Assembly (NCBI GenBank): GCA_038749595.1
Contig: JBCDHW010000004.1
Location: 62,001-126,000, forward strand
Reading direction: 5' to 3'
DNA from: Parvularcula sp038749595
Lineage (GTDB): Bacteria > Pseudomonadota > Alphaproteobacteria > Caulobacterales > Parvularculaceae
DNA length: 64,000 nucleotides
In this document: positions 15,786 through 24,219 of the stretch, piece by piece
Layout of the letters: each line of letters begins with the position of its first letter
Numbering within the stretch: the first letter of the stretch is position 1
The notes under the pieces: model-generated
The model's database searches: none
What the model was told of the DNA's origin: nothing
The model's input: only the letters and a program-made list of their open reading frames with translations
Translations under genes and position numbers: made by a program

Positions 15786-16462
15786 TCGCGCAGTTCCTAA
15801 CCTATTGTGCGCGAGGCCTGATCGGGCTTTTCAGCGTCGCTGTATTGTTCGTCCTGCTGTACCGATTTGCGCCGGTCCCGGGAACAACGCTGATGGCGCT
15901 GCGATCACTCCAAGGTCAGGAAATCCAATATGATTGGCGAGGCCTCGATCAAATCTCCCCGCACTTGATCGACGCCGTGGTTGCTGCGGAAGACATGAAG
16001 TTCTGTAGGCACATCGGTTTCGACTTCGGTGAAATCAAAGCGGCGTATAATGATTATAAAAAGGGCAAGCCACTTCGCGGCGCTTCAACAATCAGTCAAC
16101 AGACGGCCAAAAATGCCTTCCTCTGGCCCGGCCGCGGACCTATTCGAAAGCTTGCCGAGGCCGGCTTCACCGTTCCGATGGAGCTGCTTTATCCCAAGCG
16201 CCGGATCATGGAGATCTACCTCAACGTCGCAGAGTGGGGCGACGGGCTCTTCGGCGCTGAGGCAGCAGCGCAAGCGCGGTTCGGGAAGTCAGCGGCCGAT
16301 CTTTCGCGCCGCGAGGCTGCGCTCTTGGCATCAGTGTTACCAGCGCCAAACTCCTGGCGTGTCGATCCCCCAGGGCCGTACGTTCGAGGCCGTTCACGGA
16401 CGGTCCTTGCCCGGATGAACTCAGTAGGCGAGCGCAACCTCGCGGCTTGCGTTAAGCGCTAA
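15782..16462 (+). CDS. mtgA: Monofunctional peptidoglycan glycosyltransferase
   Basis: A GT51 enzyme that polymerises lipid II into glycan strands at the inner membrane. The 226-residue protein has one N-terminal membrane anchor (about 9-30). The GT51 motifs follow: AAEDMKFCRHIGFD (catalytic E70), GASTISQQTAKNAFLWPGR, RRIMEIYLNVAEWGDGLFGAEAAA and EAALLASVLPAP. There is no transpeptidase domain. ATG 15782 overlaps the glyQ stop. Its 3' end overlaps the convergent mnmC by 11 nt. Confidence 0.95.
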   Translation: MIAQFLTYCARGLIGLFSVAVLFVLLYRFAPVPGTTLMALRSLQGQEIQYDWRGLDQISPHLIDAVVAAEDMKFCRHIGFDFGEIKAAYNDYKKGKPLRGASTISQQTAKNAFLWPGRGPIRKLAEAGFTVPMELLYPKRRIMEIYLNVAEWGDGLFGAEAAAQARFGKSAADLSRREAALLASVLPAPNSWRVDPPGPYVRGRSRTVLARMNSVGERNLAACVKR

Positions 16463-18314
16463 CCCGCCCGCGCTTAAGATCTCTGATCAAAAATCGGCTG
16501 GGGTGCACCAGATCTGATGCAGCCCGCGTCAACGGCGAAACGCCGCCTGATATCAACGCCGTAACATGTGCTGCGAGGATCGGCGCGGTGACAAGCCCTC
16601 GTGAGCCCAGACCTGTAAGGGCAAAGAGCCCTGGCCGATAAGGCGCAGGCGGATAATCATCGCGGCGCCCGGTTTTCAACCCAGCATAAGCCTCAATCGC
16701 CCGAACTGCATCAAGGATAGGTCCCGCAATCGGATGCCGATCCGGCGTTGTCGCGCGCAGCGCCGCGCGGGTGCCCAGATGTGTTTCGGGCAGGCGCCCA
16801 AGCAGCGCGCGCGCCGCGTTCCTGTTGCGCTCGGTATTCTCCGAGGTCGCTTCAATCGTGCCTCCCTGATACGGGGCATACGTCGCACCGGTCATCACCC
16901 CCTCGCCAAAAGGGGCAACATAATGTCCATCGGTGATAACATGGCCAGGCGGCGGCCCGGCAAACCAGTCGATCTGCCCCAGCGACGGTTTGATCGGTTT
17001 GTCTTCACGCAAGCCCTTCTCGGCTCCAGTACACAGCACAACCGAAGCAAAAGGTCCGTAGGCACGGGAATTACGATCCTCCAGCCACCAAGCCTCATCC
17101 CGCTGCTCAACACGCGTGATGCGAACTTCTTGGCACGAAAGGCTTCCGACGAGCGTTTTAACAGCGGCCTTAGGATTGAGCACACCGCCGCAAGGAACGT
17201 ACATCCGTCCATCTCTGTATTGCAATATACCGTCTGGCCACTGAGCAAGAGCATCAATTGCCGTCGCTTTATCCTCCGGAAAAGCCATTTCTCCCCCGCA
17301 CGGGTTGAAGACATCCTCAGGAAGATCTGTGTAGGCATCGACGGCGGCCAGAAATGCATCGCGGTAGAAGAGAGCGGCAGGTGACGTGTCCGCGTCCAAA
17401 CGCGGCATGATCAAGCCCGCAGGATTTCCAGAAGCGCCCGCGGCAAGGCCTTGCTCAGCAAACACCGTAACGCCGCGCTCGGCTTCGTTGAGGGCGTGGG
17501 CCATATGCGCGGCCGCGATCCCTCCGCCGATGACCGCGACGTCTCCGGCTGCGCGGGGGGTAGGCCGTGTGTACCACGGCTGTGAGGGCCTGTGGTCCGG
17601 TACGCGGTTCATCACCGCACGGAGCATGTGTTTTTTGCGGCCAAAACCAGGCGCTTTTTCCCACGCAAAGCCTGCTGCTTCGAGACCGCCGCGGACTGCG
17701 CTAGCAACCGTGAATGTGGCTGCGCTGGCTTTGGCTTTGCTCAAACGGCCGACTTCGAACAGCAGTTCGGGCGCCCACATTGCGGGATTTTTCGACGGCG
17801 CAAATCCGTCTAAGAACCAGCAATCGCTGGCGAAATCGGACTCTTGCAGCGCGCCCAAAGCATCGCCGAAACAGAGCGTCAGGGTGACCCCGTCGTCGAG
17901 GTGGATGCTGACCCGTCCTGGCCTTGGTTCAGGATAGAGCGCAGCCAAACGCGCGGCGTACGGAGCGAGTTCGGGCCATCGCTCGCCGATCCGTTGTTGA
18001 ATGTCGCGAAACTGCGCTCGCTGGAGAGGGTGCGCTTCGCAGGACCAAATGTGAAGAGGACCCTTAGCAGCCGAAGCAACATACTCAGTCCACGCCGCAA
18101 GAACATTCAGTCCGGTCCCGAAACCAAGCTCGCCAATGACAAAGGGCGCGCCTGGCCGCATGCTGGCGAGCCGTTCGGGCAGGCGATTCCCATCGATGAA
18201 AACGTAACGTGTCTCAGCAAGGCCGTCTTCGGGCGAATAGTAGATGTCATCAAACGCCGTCGATCGGATCGTGTCCCCATCGTCTTCAAGTTGCGGCGGC
18301 GTCAGGCGCGTCAC
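16452..18314 (-). CDS. mnmC: Bifunctional tRNA wobble-uridine modification enzyme MnmC
   Basis: Completes mnm5(s2)U at the wobble position of several tRNAs. The N-terminal methyltransferase domain (about 1-240) has ELGFGTGLN and the diagnostic FLDGFAPSKNPAMW. The C-terminal FAD-dependent oxidoreductase domain begins with VAVIGGGIAAAHMAHAL and ends with GLGSRGLVTAPILA. At 620 residues it is a full two-domain protein. The start at 18314 overlaps the lytic transglycosylase stop by 4 nt. Confidence 0.93.
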   Translation of the reverse strand: MTRLTPPQLEDDGDTIRSTAFDDIYYSPEDGLAETRYVFIDGNRLPERLASMRPGAPFVIGELGFGTGLNVLAAWTEYVASAAKGPLHIWSCEAHPLQRAQFRDIQQRIGERWPELAPYAARLAALYPEPRPGRVSIHLDDGVTLTLCFGDALGALQESDFASDCWFLDGFAPSKNPAMWAPELLFEVGRLSKAKASAATFTVASAVRGGLEAAGFAWEKAPGFGRKKHMLRAVMNRVPDHRPSQPWYTRPTPRAAGDVAVIGGGIAAAHMAHALNEAERGVTVFAEQGLAAGASGNPAGLIMPRLDADTSPAALFYRDAFLAAVDAYTDLPEDVFNPCGGEMAFPEDKATAIDALAQWPDGILQYRDGRMYVPCGGVLNPKAAVKTLVGSLSCQEVRITRVEQRDEAWWLEDRNSRAYGPFASVVLCTGAEKGLREDKPIKPSLGQIDWFAGPPPGHVITDGHYVAPFGEGVMTGATYAPYQGGTIEATSENTERNRNAARALLGRLPETHLGTRAALRATTPDRHPIAGPILDAVRAIEAYAGLKTGRRDDYPPAPYRPGLFALTGLGSRGLVTAPILAAHVTALISGGVSPLTRAASDLVHPSRFLIRDLKRGRVSA

Positions 18315-19492
18315 GCCTCGAGCAATTTTGCGAGAACGATGGCTGACGGATATCCGTCAGCGGGCAGACCATTGCTCTTCTGCCACGCACGCAGGGCGCG
18401 GCGCGTGTTCGGCCCGATCACGCCGTCGATCGCGCCGACGGAAAAGCCCTTTGCCGCGAGCGCTTGTTGCAGCCGTTCGCGCTCGGACCGGGTCAACGGA
18501 CGATCATCGCGGGGCCAAGATTGGATGACGCTCGTGTCACTGCCTTTAATCCGATCACTGAGGAGTGCGACCCCAAGGGCGTACGACGTCGCGTTGTTAT
18601 AGCGCTTGATCACGTCAAAGTTCTTGAACGTTAGAAACTTAGGGCCGTTTGCACCCGCAGGAATGAGAAGTTTCGCTTGTAAATCAACGTCAACACTGTC
18701 GCTGAGGACACCATTGGCGCCGCGTACGCCGCGTTTGATCCATTCGACGACGGACATTTTTCGGCCGTCAGCCACGGCATAGTCAAAACCTTCGGGCAGG
18801 GTGACTTCAACGCCCCAAGGCTGCCCGGTGCGCCAGCCGCTTTGATCAAGATAGTTGGCTGTCGAGGCGAAGACGTCTTCTTGATCCGCCCAAAGATCAC
18901 GGCGGCCATCGTTGTTTTGGTCAACGGCGTAGGCCAAGTACGTGGTCGGAATAAACTGCGTTTGCCCCATCGCGCCCGCCCAGCTTCCTTTCAGTTGCGC
19001 GCGGGTGGCGTAGCCTTCTTGGAGGATCGTCAGTGCAGCGATGAGTTGGCTGCGACCAAAACTGGTCCGTCGCCCCTCAAAGCCCAAGCTCGCAAGGGCG
19101 GAGAGGATGTCGTTTGTCCCCAAAATCTTTCCGTAGGCGGATTCAAGCCCCCAAATTGCTGCGATCACGCCTGCATCGACACCGTACGCCTCGCTAGCCA
19201 TCATGAGAGCGCGTTGCTGCTTAGCGAACCCTTTGCGGCCGTTCGCAACCCGCGTGTCGGAGACCGCGCTGTCGAGATAGTCCCAAATGGGCCGGACGAA
19301 CTCTGGCTGGTTGCTGTCCCGTTCGAACACGACGGGGAGGAGGCTCACCGTTTCCATCTCGTGGTCGTAGATGTCGGCGTGAATCCCGGCGTCGAGCGCT
19401 TCGGCCCGAAACGACGCTTTGAACGCTTCAAACGCCTGAGGGTCGGGCTCGGCGAACCCAGCGACGGTGAGAAAAAGGGCTGCTGCAATCAC
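18311..19492 (-). CDS. MltB-family lytic murein transglycosylase with peptidoglycan-binding domain
   Basis: Cleaves glycan strands to anhydromuropeptides in the periplasm. The 393-residue protein has a short signal segment, a SLT_2 catalytic domain with AAIWGLESAYGK (catalytic E117) and GAMGQTQFIPTTYLAYAVDQNNDGRRDLW. Its C-terminal PG_binding_1 domain includes GAIDGVIGPNTRRALRAWQ. The start is GTG 19492 with GGGAG 8 nt upstream. The signal peptide is short, so a slightly different start remains possible. Confidence 0.9.
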   Translation of the reverse strand: MIAAALFLTVAGFAEPDPQAFEAFKASFRAEALDAGIHADIYDHEMETVSLLPVVFERDSNQPEFVRPIWDYLDSAVSDTRVANGRKGFAKQQRALMMASEAYGVDAGVIAAIWGLESAYGKILGTNDILSALASLGFEGRRTSFGRSQLIAALTILQEGYATRAQLKGSWAGAMGQTQFIPTTYLAYAVDQNNDGRRDLWADQEDVFASTANYLDQSGWRTGQPWGVEVTLPEGFDYAVADGRKMSVVEWIKRGVRGANGVLSDSVDVDLQAKLLIPAGANGPKFLTFKNFDVIKRYNNATSYALGVALLSDRIKGSDTSVIQSWPRDDRPLTRSERERLQQALAAKGFSVGAIDGVIGPNTRRALRAWQKSNGLPADGYPSAIVLAKLLEA

Positions 19493-19577
19493 TTATCAAG
19501 CTCCCTGGCACGCTTGCGAACGTCTGGTTCAGCCGTGCCCTGCTTCGATGCGCCCGCCAACGGCTCCTGCGTCCTGT

Positions 19578-20675
19578 TTAGCCAAGGGCGGCGTAAACAG
19601 CCTCGACCAAGCGAACAGCGCGGGGATCGGCCAGGAGGTGCGGCGATTGTTGGTTCGGCACATACGCGAGCGACAATTCTCGCGCCGGATCGGCCAGAAC
19701 GCAAGATCCTCCAAAGCCGTAATGGCCGATCGCGGTTGCCGGTGCGCCAAAGACACCACCGTTTTCGCGCATCAATCCTGCGCCCCAGGAGAGGTTGAAG
19801 GGGAGGACGAGGTCGTCACCGCTGATCCGTTCAGACCAGCACTCCTCACGCGCGGTGTCGGCCGCGCTCAACTGAGCGCCCATGCGTCCCGTGGCGAAGA
19901 GTTGCATGACCTCCGCAAGTCCGCGGGCTGAGGCATGCATATTCGACGCAGGGATCTCGGCCGACGACCATTGCTGGCGGGACATGCCCGAAGGTGAGGA
20001 CCATTTCTCGAGAAATGCAGCTCGTTTGATGGGCGTGATCGGCCCGAGATCGGGCGAGCGCTTCGGCTTGATCATTGGGGTCACCCGCGTCGCTTCGGAC
20101 AGGGTGAGGCCGCAGACGACATCGCGCGTAATCCGACGTAAATGCTGCGCGACGCCTTTGCCTGTGGTGCGCCTTAGGATCTCACCTGCGATATAGCCGA
20201 AGGTTTGCGGCCCATACCCGCTGGCACTGCCCGGCGGGAACAGGGGTTCCATCGCCGCGATCGCTGACGTCGTTTTATCCCAGTCAATCCAGATCGTCGG
20301 CTCTTGTTCCGCGGCAAACCCTGAAAGCCCCGATTGGTGGGAGAGCACCTCAGCGACCGTCAGGTCTTCTTTGCCGCCGCCGACAAATTCAGGCCAAAGC
20401 GACGAGACTTTGTCGTCGTATCTCAAATCGCCTGCAGACACGCGATCCAGGATGAGCGCGGCGCATACTGCCTTTCCTGAGGAGAACACCGAGGCCAGCG
20501 TCGACGTCGTCATCGGCAACGTCTTGGCGGTGTCTTGAAAGCCATCGGCGAGGTCGACCACAGCCTCGCCCGCAATAAAGACGGCGACCTGCGCGCCGTG
20601 GTCATCGCCTTGCGCGACGCTGCTGGCCAACGCTTCTTTCACCGCGTTGAACCGCGGGTCGACATTTCCGATCAT
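19578..20675 (-). CDS. Beta-lactamase-fold serine hydrolase (esterase EstB type)
   Basis: From ATG 20675, just after the upstream lipoprotein stop at 20686, the protein is 366 residues. It carries the SxxK nucleophile motif FSSGKAV, a YGPQTFGYIAGEI segment in the position of the YxN block, and a C-terminal GHYGFGGSCVLADP resembling the HxG region. No signal peptide is evident, so it is probably cytoplasmic and an esterase rather than an antibiotic-hydrolysing enzyme. The substrate is unknown. Confidence 0.82.
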   Translation of the reverse strand: MIGNVDPRFNAVKEALASSVAQGDDHGAQVAVFIAGEAVVDLADGFQDTAKTLPMTTSTLASVFSSGKAVCAALILDRVSAGDLRYDDKVSSLWPEFVGGGKEDLTVAEVLSHQSGLSGFAAEQEPTIWIDWDKTTSAIAAMEPLFPPGSASGYGPQTFGYIAGEILRRTTGKGVAQHLRRITRDVVCGLTLSEATRVTPMIKPKRSPDLGPITPIKRAAFLEKWSSPSGMSRQQWSSAEIPASNMHASARGLAEVMQLFATGRMGAQLSAADTAREECWSERISGDDLVLPFNLSWGAGLMRENGGVFGAPATAIGHYGFGGSCVLADPARELSLAYVPNQQSPHLLADPRAVRLVEAVYAALG

Positions 20676-20685
20676 GGCGTCGTCT

Positions 20686-20991
20686 TTATTGCAGGGCGCA
20701 GGAGAATGCAGATGCGGCAACGGCGCCCGCGATCCGGTTGTCGTCGATCGCCCGCAGGCTTCGAATGGCATCCCGCGTGGTCGTCGCGCGGTCGAGCTCA
20801 ACGGTGAAGCGCGCAAACTTAGCGAGCTGCTCGTCGTTCAAACGATCGTCGAGCTCGGACGCCATGCAAACCGCCCGATCAGGCGCGAGCCCAATGTTCT
20901 CAAGCCGATCCTCGATGGTCAGTTTCGACTGGGTCGCGCATCCCGCTACCGCAACAAGGGCACAGAGCCCGACCGTCAAGCGCGTCACCAT
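20686..20991 (-). CDS. Small lipoprotein, unknown function
   Basis: 101 residues with a lipoprotein signal (LVAVAGC, Cys18). The mature alpha-helical protein contains two further cysteines (in AVCMASEL and FSCALQ) that could form a disulfide. No family was recognised. It sits 10 nt upstream of the serine hydrolase and is probably co-transcribed with it. Confidence 0.6.
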   Translation of the reverse strand: MVTRLTVGLCALVAVAGCATQSKLTIEDRLENIGLAPDRAVCMASELDDRLNDEQLAKFARFTVELDRATTTRDAIRSLRAIDDNRIAGAVAASAFSCALQ

Positions 20992-21054
20992 CGCGTCCTT
21001 CCTCTCTTCAGCTCGCTGCGAACCTACCAGCCAGGCCCGTGGCTCAACAGAAGC

Positions 21055-21279
21055 TTAAGCAGCGTCACTTGGCTTGAGCCGGAAGGTCACCGCGAACAGC
21101 ACTTCGCCGTCGAACAGGTCCTTCGGCACATCGTGGCCTTCGATCATCTGGAAGTTGCGCGGGGTGATCGAGCCTTCCATCGCATAACCCTTTTCAGCCA
21201 TCTTGCCCCGGTGGAACTCTAGGGCCGCCGCACTGAACTCGCGGGCGAGAATGGTGATACGCTCGGGTTTCTCAGCCAT
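21055..21279 (-). CDS. Small conserved-looking hypothetical protein
   Basis: A 74-residue soluble protein with mixed alpha/beta content, ending in FDGEVLFAVTFRLKPSD. ATG 21279 is preceded by AGAGGATG-like sequence. No domain was recognised and no signal peptide is present. It lies 63 nt upstream of the lipoprotein on the same strand. Codon use looks like the neighbours, which argues for a real gene. Confidence 0.5.
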   Translation of the reverse strand: MAEKPERITILAREFSAAALEFHRGKMAEKGYAMEGSITPRNFQMIEGHDVPKDLFDGEVLFAVTFRLKPSDAA

Positions 21280-21373
21280 GGGTCATCCTCTATCGTTGAG
21301 ACTGTCTTGCGCTCCGCATCGCAGGTTCTGGGCGAGGCTTCAACTCTTCAGTGCCGCTCCCCATAACAGAGGG

Positions 21374-21580
21374 ATGATGCACAAAGTTCTGGTGATTGTC
21401 GGGATCGTGATCCTCACCGCGGAGCTCCTCTGGCCGTGGCTGTCGCAATTGCCGTTGGGGCGGTTGCCGGGGGACATCACCATTGAGCGCGGCGGCACGC
21501 GGATCATGTTTCCGATCGTGACGTGCTTGGTGATCAGCGTTGTGGGGACGATCCTTCTGCGGCTCTTCGGCGGACGATGA
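21374..21580 (+). CDS. DUF2905 small membrane protein
   Basis: 68 residues with two membrane segments flanking the hallmark LGRLPGDITIERGG turn, then FPIVTCLVISVVGTILLRLFG; this pattern is DUF2905. The function is unknown. Two adjacent ATGs (21374 and 21377) follow AGAGGG directly. The second gives slightly better spacing, so the protein may be one residue shorter. Confidence 0.75.
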   Translation: MMHKVLVIVGIVILTAELLWPWLSQLPLGRLPGDITIERGGTRIMFPIVTCLVISVVGTILLRLFGGR

Positions 21581-21583
21581 TCG

Positions 21584-22555
21584 CTAGAGCAGCTTTTCGG
21601 TCTTCAGCCAGCTGATGATCGCCGTGCTCGCGGCGCCTGGCGCTTCCCAGGTGATCCAGTGGCCGGAGTCGATCGCGGCGCGGGTGAGGTTGGGGATGCG
21701 GTCTTCCATCCCGGCGGAAGCTTCGGGCGGAAGCATCAGATCGCGCTCGGCCGTGACCATCAGCGCGGGAAGCGTGATGTCAGGGTTGAAGGCTTTGCGC
21801 TCTTCCCAGTGGGTGTCGATCTGCCGATAGACCATGGTTGGCGTTTTGTGGCCTGACGCGAGGTAGGCCTCGGCGTAGACATCGATTGCCTCGGGCGGCA
21901 TGACAACGTCCTTATACCCGCCTCGGCTTTCGGCGAAGCGGTCGGGCAAGGCCATGACGCCTGGCATCAGGTCTTTCCACCGCGCGCGATCAGGACCTGG
22001 GCGGAAGATGAAGGGGAAGAACGCCTCTTCCTTCCCGCCGAAGACCCGGTCTGGCAGCTTTTCGTCTTGGAACTGAACAATGTAGAACGCATCGCCCATC
22101 TTGCGTCGGTAGATCGCCAGCGGCGGCGCCGGGGCAAGGGGCGGATAGGGGGTGCACAGACTGGCAACGCCTAAGCCTCGCTCAGGGTAGCGCTGGGCCA
22201 GGGGCCAGATGATCGCGCCGCCCCAATCGTGGCCAATCATCACCACTTTCTCTAAGCTGAGGGCGTCAAGGAGCGCGGCGTAATCCGCAGTCAGCGCCGT
22301 CATAGCGTAGGCGGAAGGATCGTCGGGTTTCGATGAGCGGCCAAAGCCCTTTTGGTCAGGCATGATCAGCCTGCAACCCGCTTTCGTCAGCGCTTCCATC
22401 ATCGGCGCCCAGGAGAAGGCCAGCTCCGGCCAACCGTGGATCAGGAGGAGGGGCAAGCCGTCCTTATGCCCTGCTTCGTGCACGGAGAATGTGACGTCAC
22501 CCGCCCGAACCTCTCGCGGCTCCGGAAAGCCGAGGGGCCAGGTCACGACAGGCAC
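21584..22555 (-). CDS. Alpha/beta hydrolase, epoxide-hydrolase-like
   Basis: 323 residues. The oxyanion motif is HGWPELAFSW (about 39-48). The nucleophile elbow GHDWGGAIIW has Asp as nucleophile, and the C-terminal SGHWITWEAP supplies the catalytic His. An Asp nucleophile with HGWP points to epoxide hydrolase or haloalkane-type chemistry; the substrate is unknown. It overlaps the upstream esterase gene by 13 nt and converges with the DUF2905 gene, 3 nt apart. Confidence 0.85.
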   Translation of the reverse strand: MPVVTWPLGFPEPREVRAGDVTFSVHEAGHKDGLPLLLIHGWPELAFSWAPMMEALTKAGCRLIMPDQKGFGRSSKPDDPSAYAMTALTADYAALLDALSLEKVVMIGHDWGGAIIWPLAQRYPERGLGVASLCTPYPPLAPAPPLAIYRRKMGDAFYIVQFQDEKLPDRVFGGKEEAFFPFIFRPGPDRARWKDLMPGVMALPDRFAESRGGYKDVVMPPEAIDVYAEAYLASGHKTPTMVYRQIDTHWEERKAFNPDITLPALMVTAERDLMLPPEASAGMEDRIPNLTRAAIDSGHWITWEAPGAASTAIISWLKTEKLL

Positions 22556-23511
22556 TTGGCGATGAACGCCGCCGCCCGCTCATGGTGCTCCCGCGCCAGC
22601 GTGAAGTCAGGGATCATATCGAACGCATGGACGCCGCCCGGATAAATCGCCAGCTCCGCCCCGTTGCCTGCCGCCAGCCACTTCGGCGCCATCAGCAGCG
22701 TGTCATCGAGCAAAGGGTCCAGCGTGCCGCAGGAGAAAAGCGCCGGACACAGATTGGTCAGGTCCCCGTAGGCGGGTGATAGGTCAGGGTCCTTTGTGTC
22801 CATGTCACCAAACTGCGCGTGGGGGCGCAGCTGCTCAGAGAACCAGTGGACGATCGGTGTGTTGATGATCAGGTTGCGGTCGCCCCAATTGCGCAAAGCG
22901 GGCAGCTCGGAATAATCATAGACGCCGTAAACGAGATTCGCACCGGCAAAGCGGTAATCGTGATTGTTCCGCATACGTAGGATCGTGACGGCTGAGAGAT
23001 GCCCACCAGCGCTTTCACCTCCGACGACAACCTGCGCTGAGCCAGAGAGGCGCTCCGCGTTCTTTGCCGTCCAAACGGCGGCCGCCTCGCAATCATCCGC
23101 ACACGCCGGCCAAACATTTTCCGGCGCCAAGCGATACTCGACGCTAACGACCACCACTGCTGCGCGCTGGGCCAACCGCTCCAGCGTTTGATCCTGGCTG
23201 TCGGCGGATCCAAGCGTGTGCCCGCCGCCGTGGATGTGCAGGTAGACGCCCCGCGTATCCCCCGCTGGCGTGAACACCCGAACGGGAACATCGAGGCCTA
23301 AAGCCGATGCCGTTTCCCACCGCGCAATCGCGCTCTCAGGCTCCATCGTGATCACGCCCTTGCCCTCGCGGCGCAGCTCCCGAACCTTCTGCGCGCCGAG
23401 CTCCATAATCGACGGCGCCTCCGCGAGCGCCGCTTCGATTGTATCGTTCATCGATTGGGTTTCGGCGGAAATGGCTTCGGGGCGGAACAGCGCGGGATCA
23501 AACGTCAGCAT
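22543..23511 (-). CDS. Hormone-sensitive-lipase-family esterase
   Basis: 322-residue alpha/beta hydrolase of family IV. HIHGGGHTLGS (about 94-104) supplies the oxyanion hole, GGESAGGHLS (167-176) the nucleophile Ser, and YPGGVHAFDM near the C-terminus the catalytic His. It probably hydrolyses short-chain acyl esters in the cytoplasm. It is the first gene of a two-gene hydrolase operon and is divergent from the CIA30 gene. Confidence 0.88.
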   Translation of the reverse strand: MLTFDPALFRPEAISAETQSMNDTIEAALAEAPSIMELGAQKVRELRREGKGVITMEPESAIARWETASALGLDVPVRVFTPAGDTRGVYLHIHGGGHTLGSADSQDQTLERLAQRAAVVVVSVEYRLAPENVWPACADDCEAAAVWTAKNAERLSGSAQVVVGGESAGGHLSAVTILRMRNNHDYRFAGANLVYGVYDYSELPALRNWGDRNLIINTPIVHWFSEQLRPHAQFGDMDTKDPDLSPAYGDLTNLCPALFSCGTLDPLLDDTLLMAPKWLAAGNGAELAIYPGGVHAFDMIPDFTLAREHHERAAAFIAKCLS

Positions 23512-23664
23512 GTTCGGCGGTCTAAAGGCTTTGCGCCATCCTTGCTAGCGTAACGGAGAGGCAAACTGTGTCATGGGCAGAGAGCGGACGCGCTATAAGT
23601 CTCCGTCAGCGGCCCGGTGCGGGAGGACCAGATGCTTGAATTTTTGCTCCTTGGAGGCAGCCTA

Positions 23665-24177
23665 ATGGCGGAGACATGTTTTTCCATCGACAGCTTCGGC
23701 CCTGACGAAGCACCCCGGTGGGTGGTCGTCAATGACGGTGTCATGGGCGGCTTGTCCGAGGGTTTGACGCGCACTGACGACGGCCAACTGATCTTCGAGG
23801 GCGTGATCAACACCAATGGCGGCGGCTTCTCGTCCCTAAGGCGCCAAGTCGAGCCAGGCGCCTTGGCTGGAGTCGAAAGCATGCGGCTTCATTGGAGCAG
23901 CGACGGTCGGGCGTATAAAATGACATTCCGCACCGACGCGCGCCGGTTCCGCCGTCCCATCAGCTACCAAGCGGCGATCCCGCCTTCAGACGGCGCAGGC
24001 GTTACCGACATTGCGCTCACGGACATGCGCACGAGCATCTTCGGCCGAACCGTTGACGCGCCGCCTTTTGATCCCGCGAAGGTCGAAGAGATCGGCATTA
24101 TCCTCGCCGACGGCCAAGACGGGCCGTTCCGCATCACGCTGGATAAAATCGAGGGGTGCCGCGCAGAAGGATCGTGA
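23665..24177 (+). CDS. CIA30-family protein
   Basis: From ATG 23665, with GGAGG 7 nt upstream, the protein is 170 residues. WVVVNDGVMGGLSEG near the N-terminus, FEGVINTNGGGFSSLR, and the C-terminal EEIGIILADGQDGPFRITLDKIE are the CIA30 (NADH:ubiquinone oxidoreductase intermediate-associated protein 30) fold signature. Bacterial members are of unclear function and are not tied to complex I assembly. The frame is open upstream to about 23617, but the SD favours the later start. It precedes recQ by 42 nt. Confidence 0.8.
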   Translation: MAETCFSIDSFGPDEAPRWVVVNDGVMGGLSEGLTRTDDGQLIFEGVINTNGGGFSSLRRQVEPGALAGVESMRLHWSSDGRAYKMTFRTDARRFRRPISYQAAIPPSDGAGVTDIALTDMRTSIFGRTVDAPPFDPAKVEEIGIILADGQDGPFRITLDKIEGCRAEGS

Positions 24178-24219
24178 TCGTCCTTGCTCTGTCCCGGCAA
24201 CGCGCTTCATTCCTTACCC

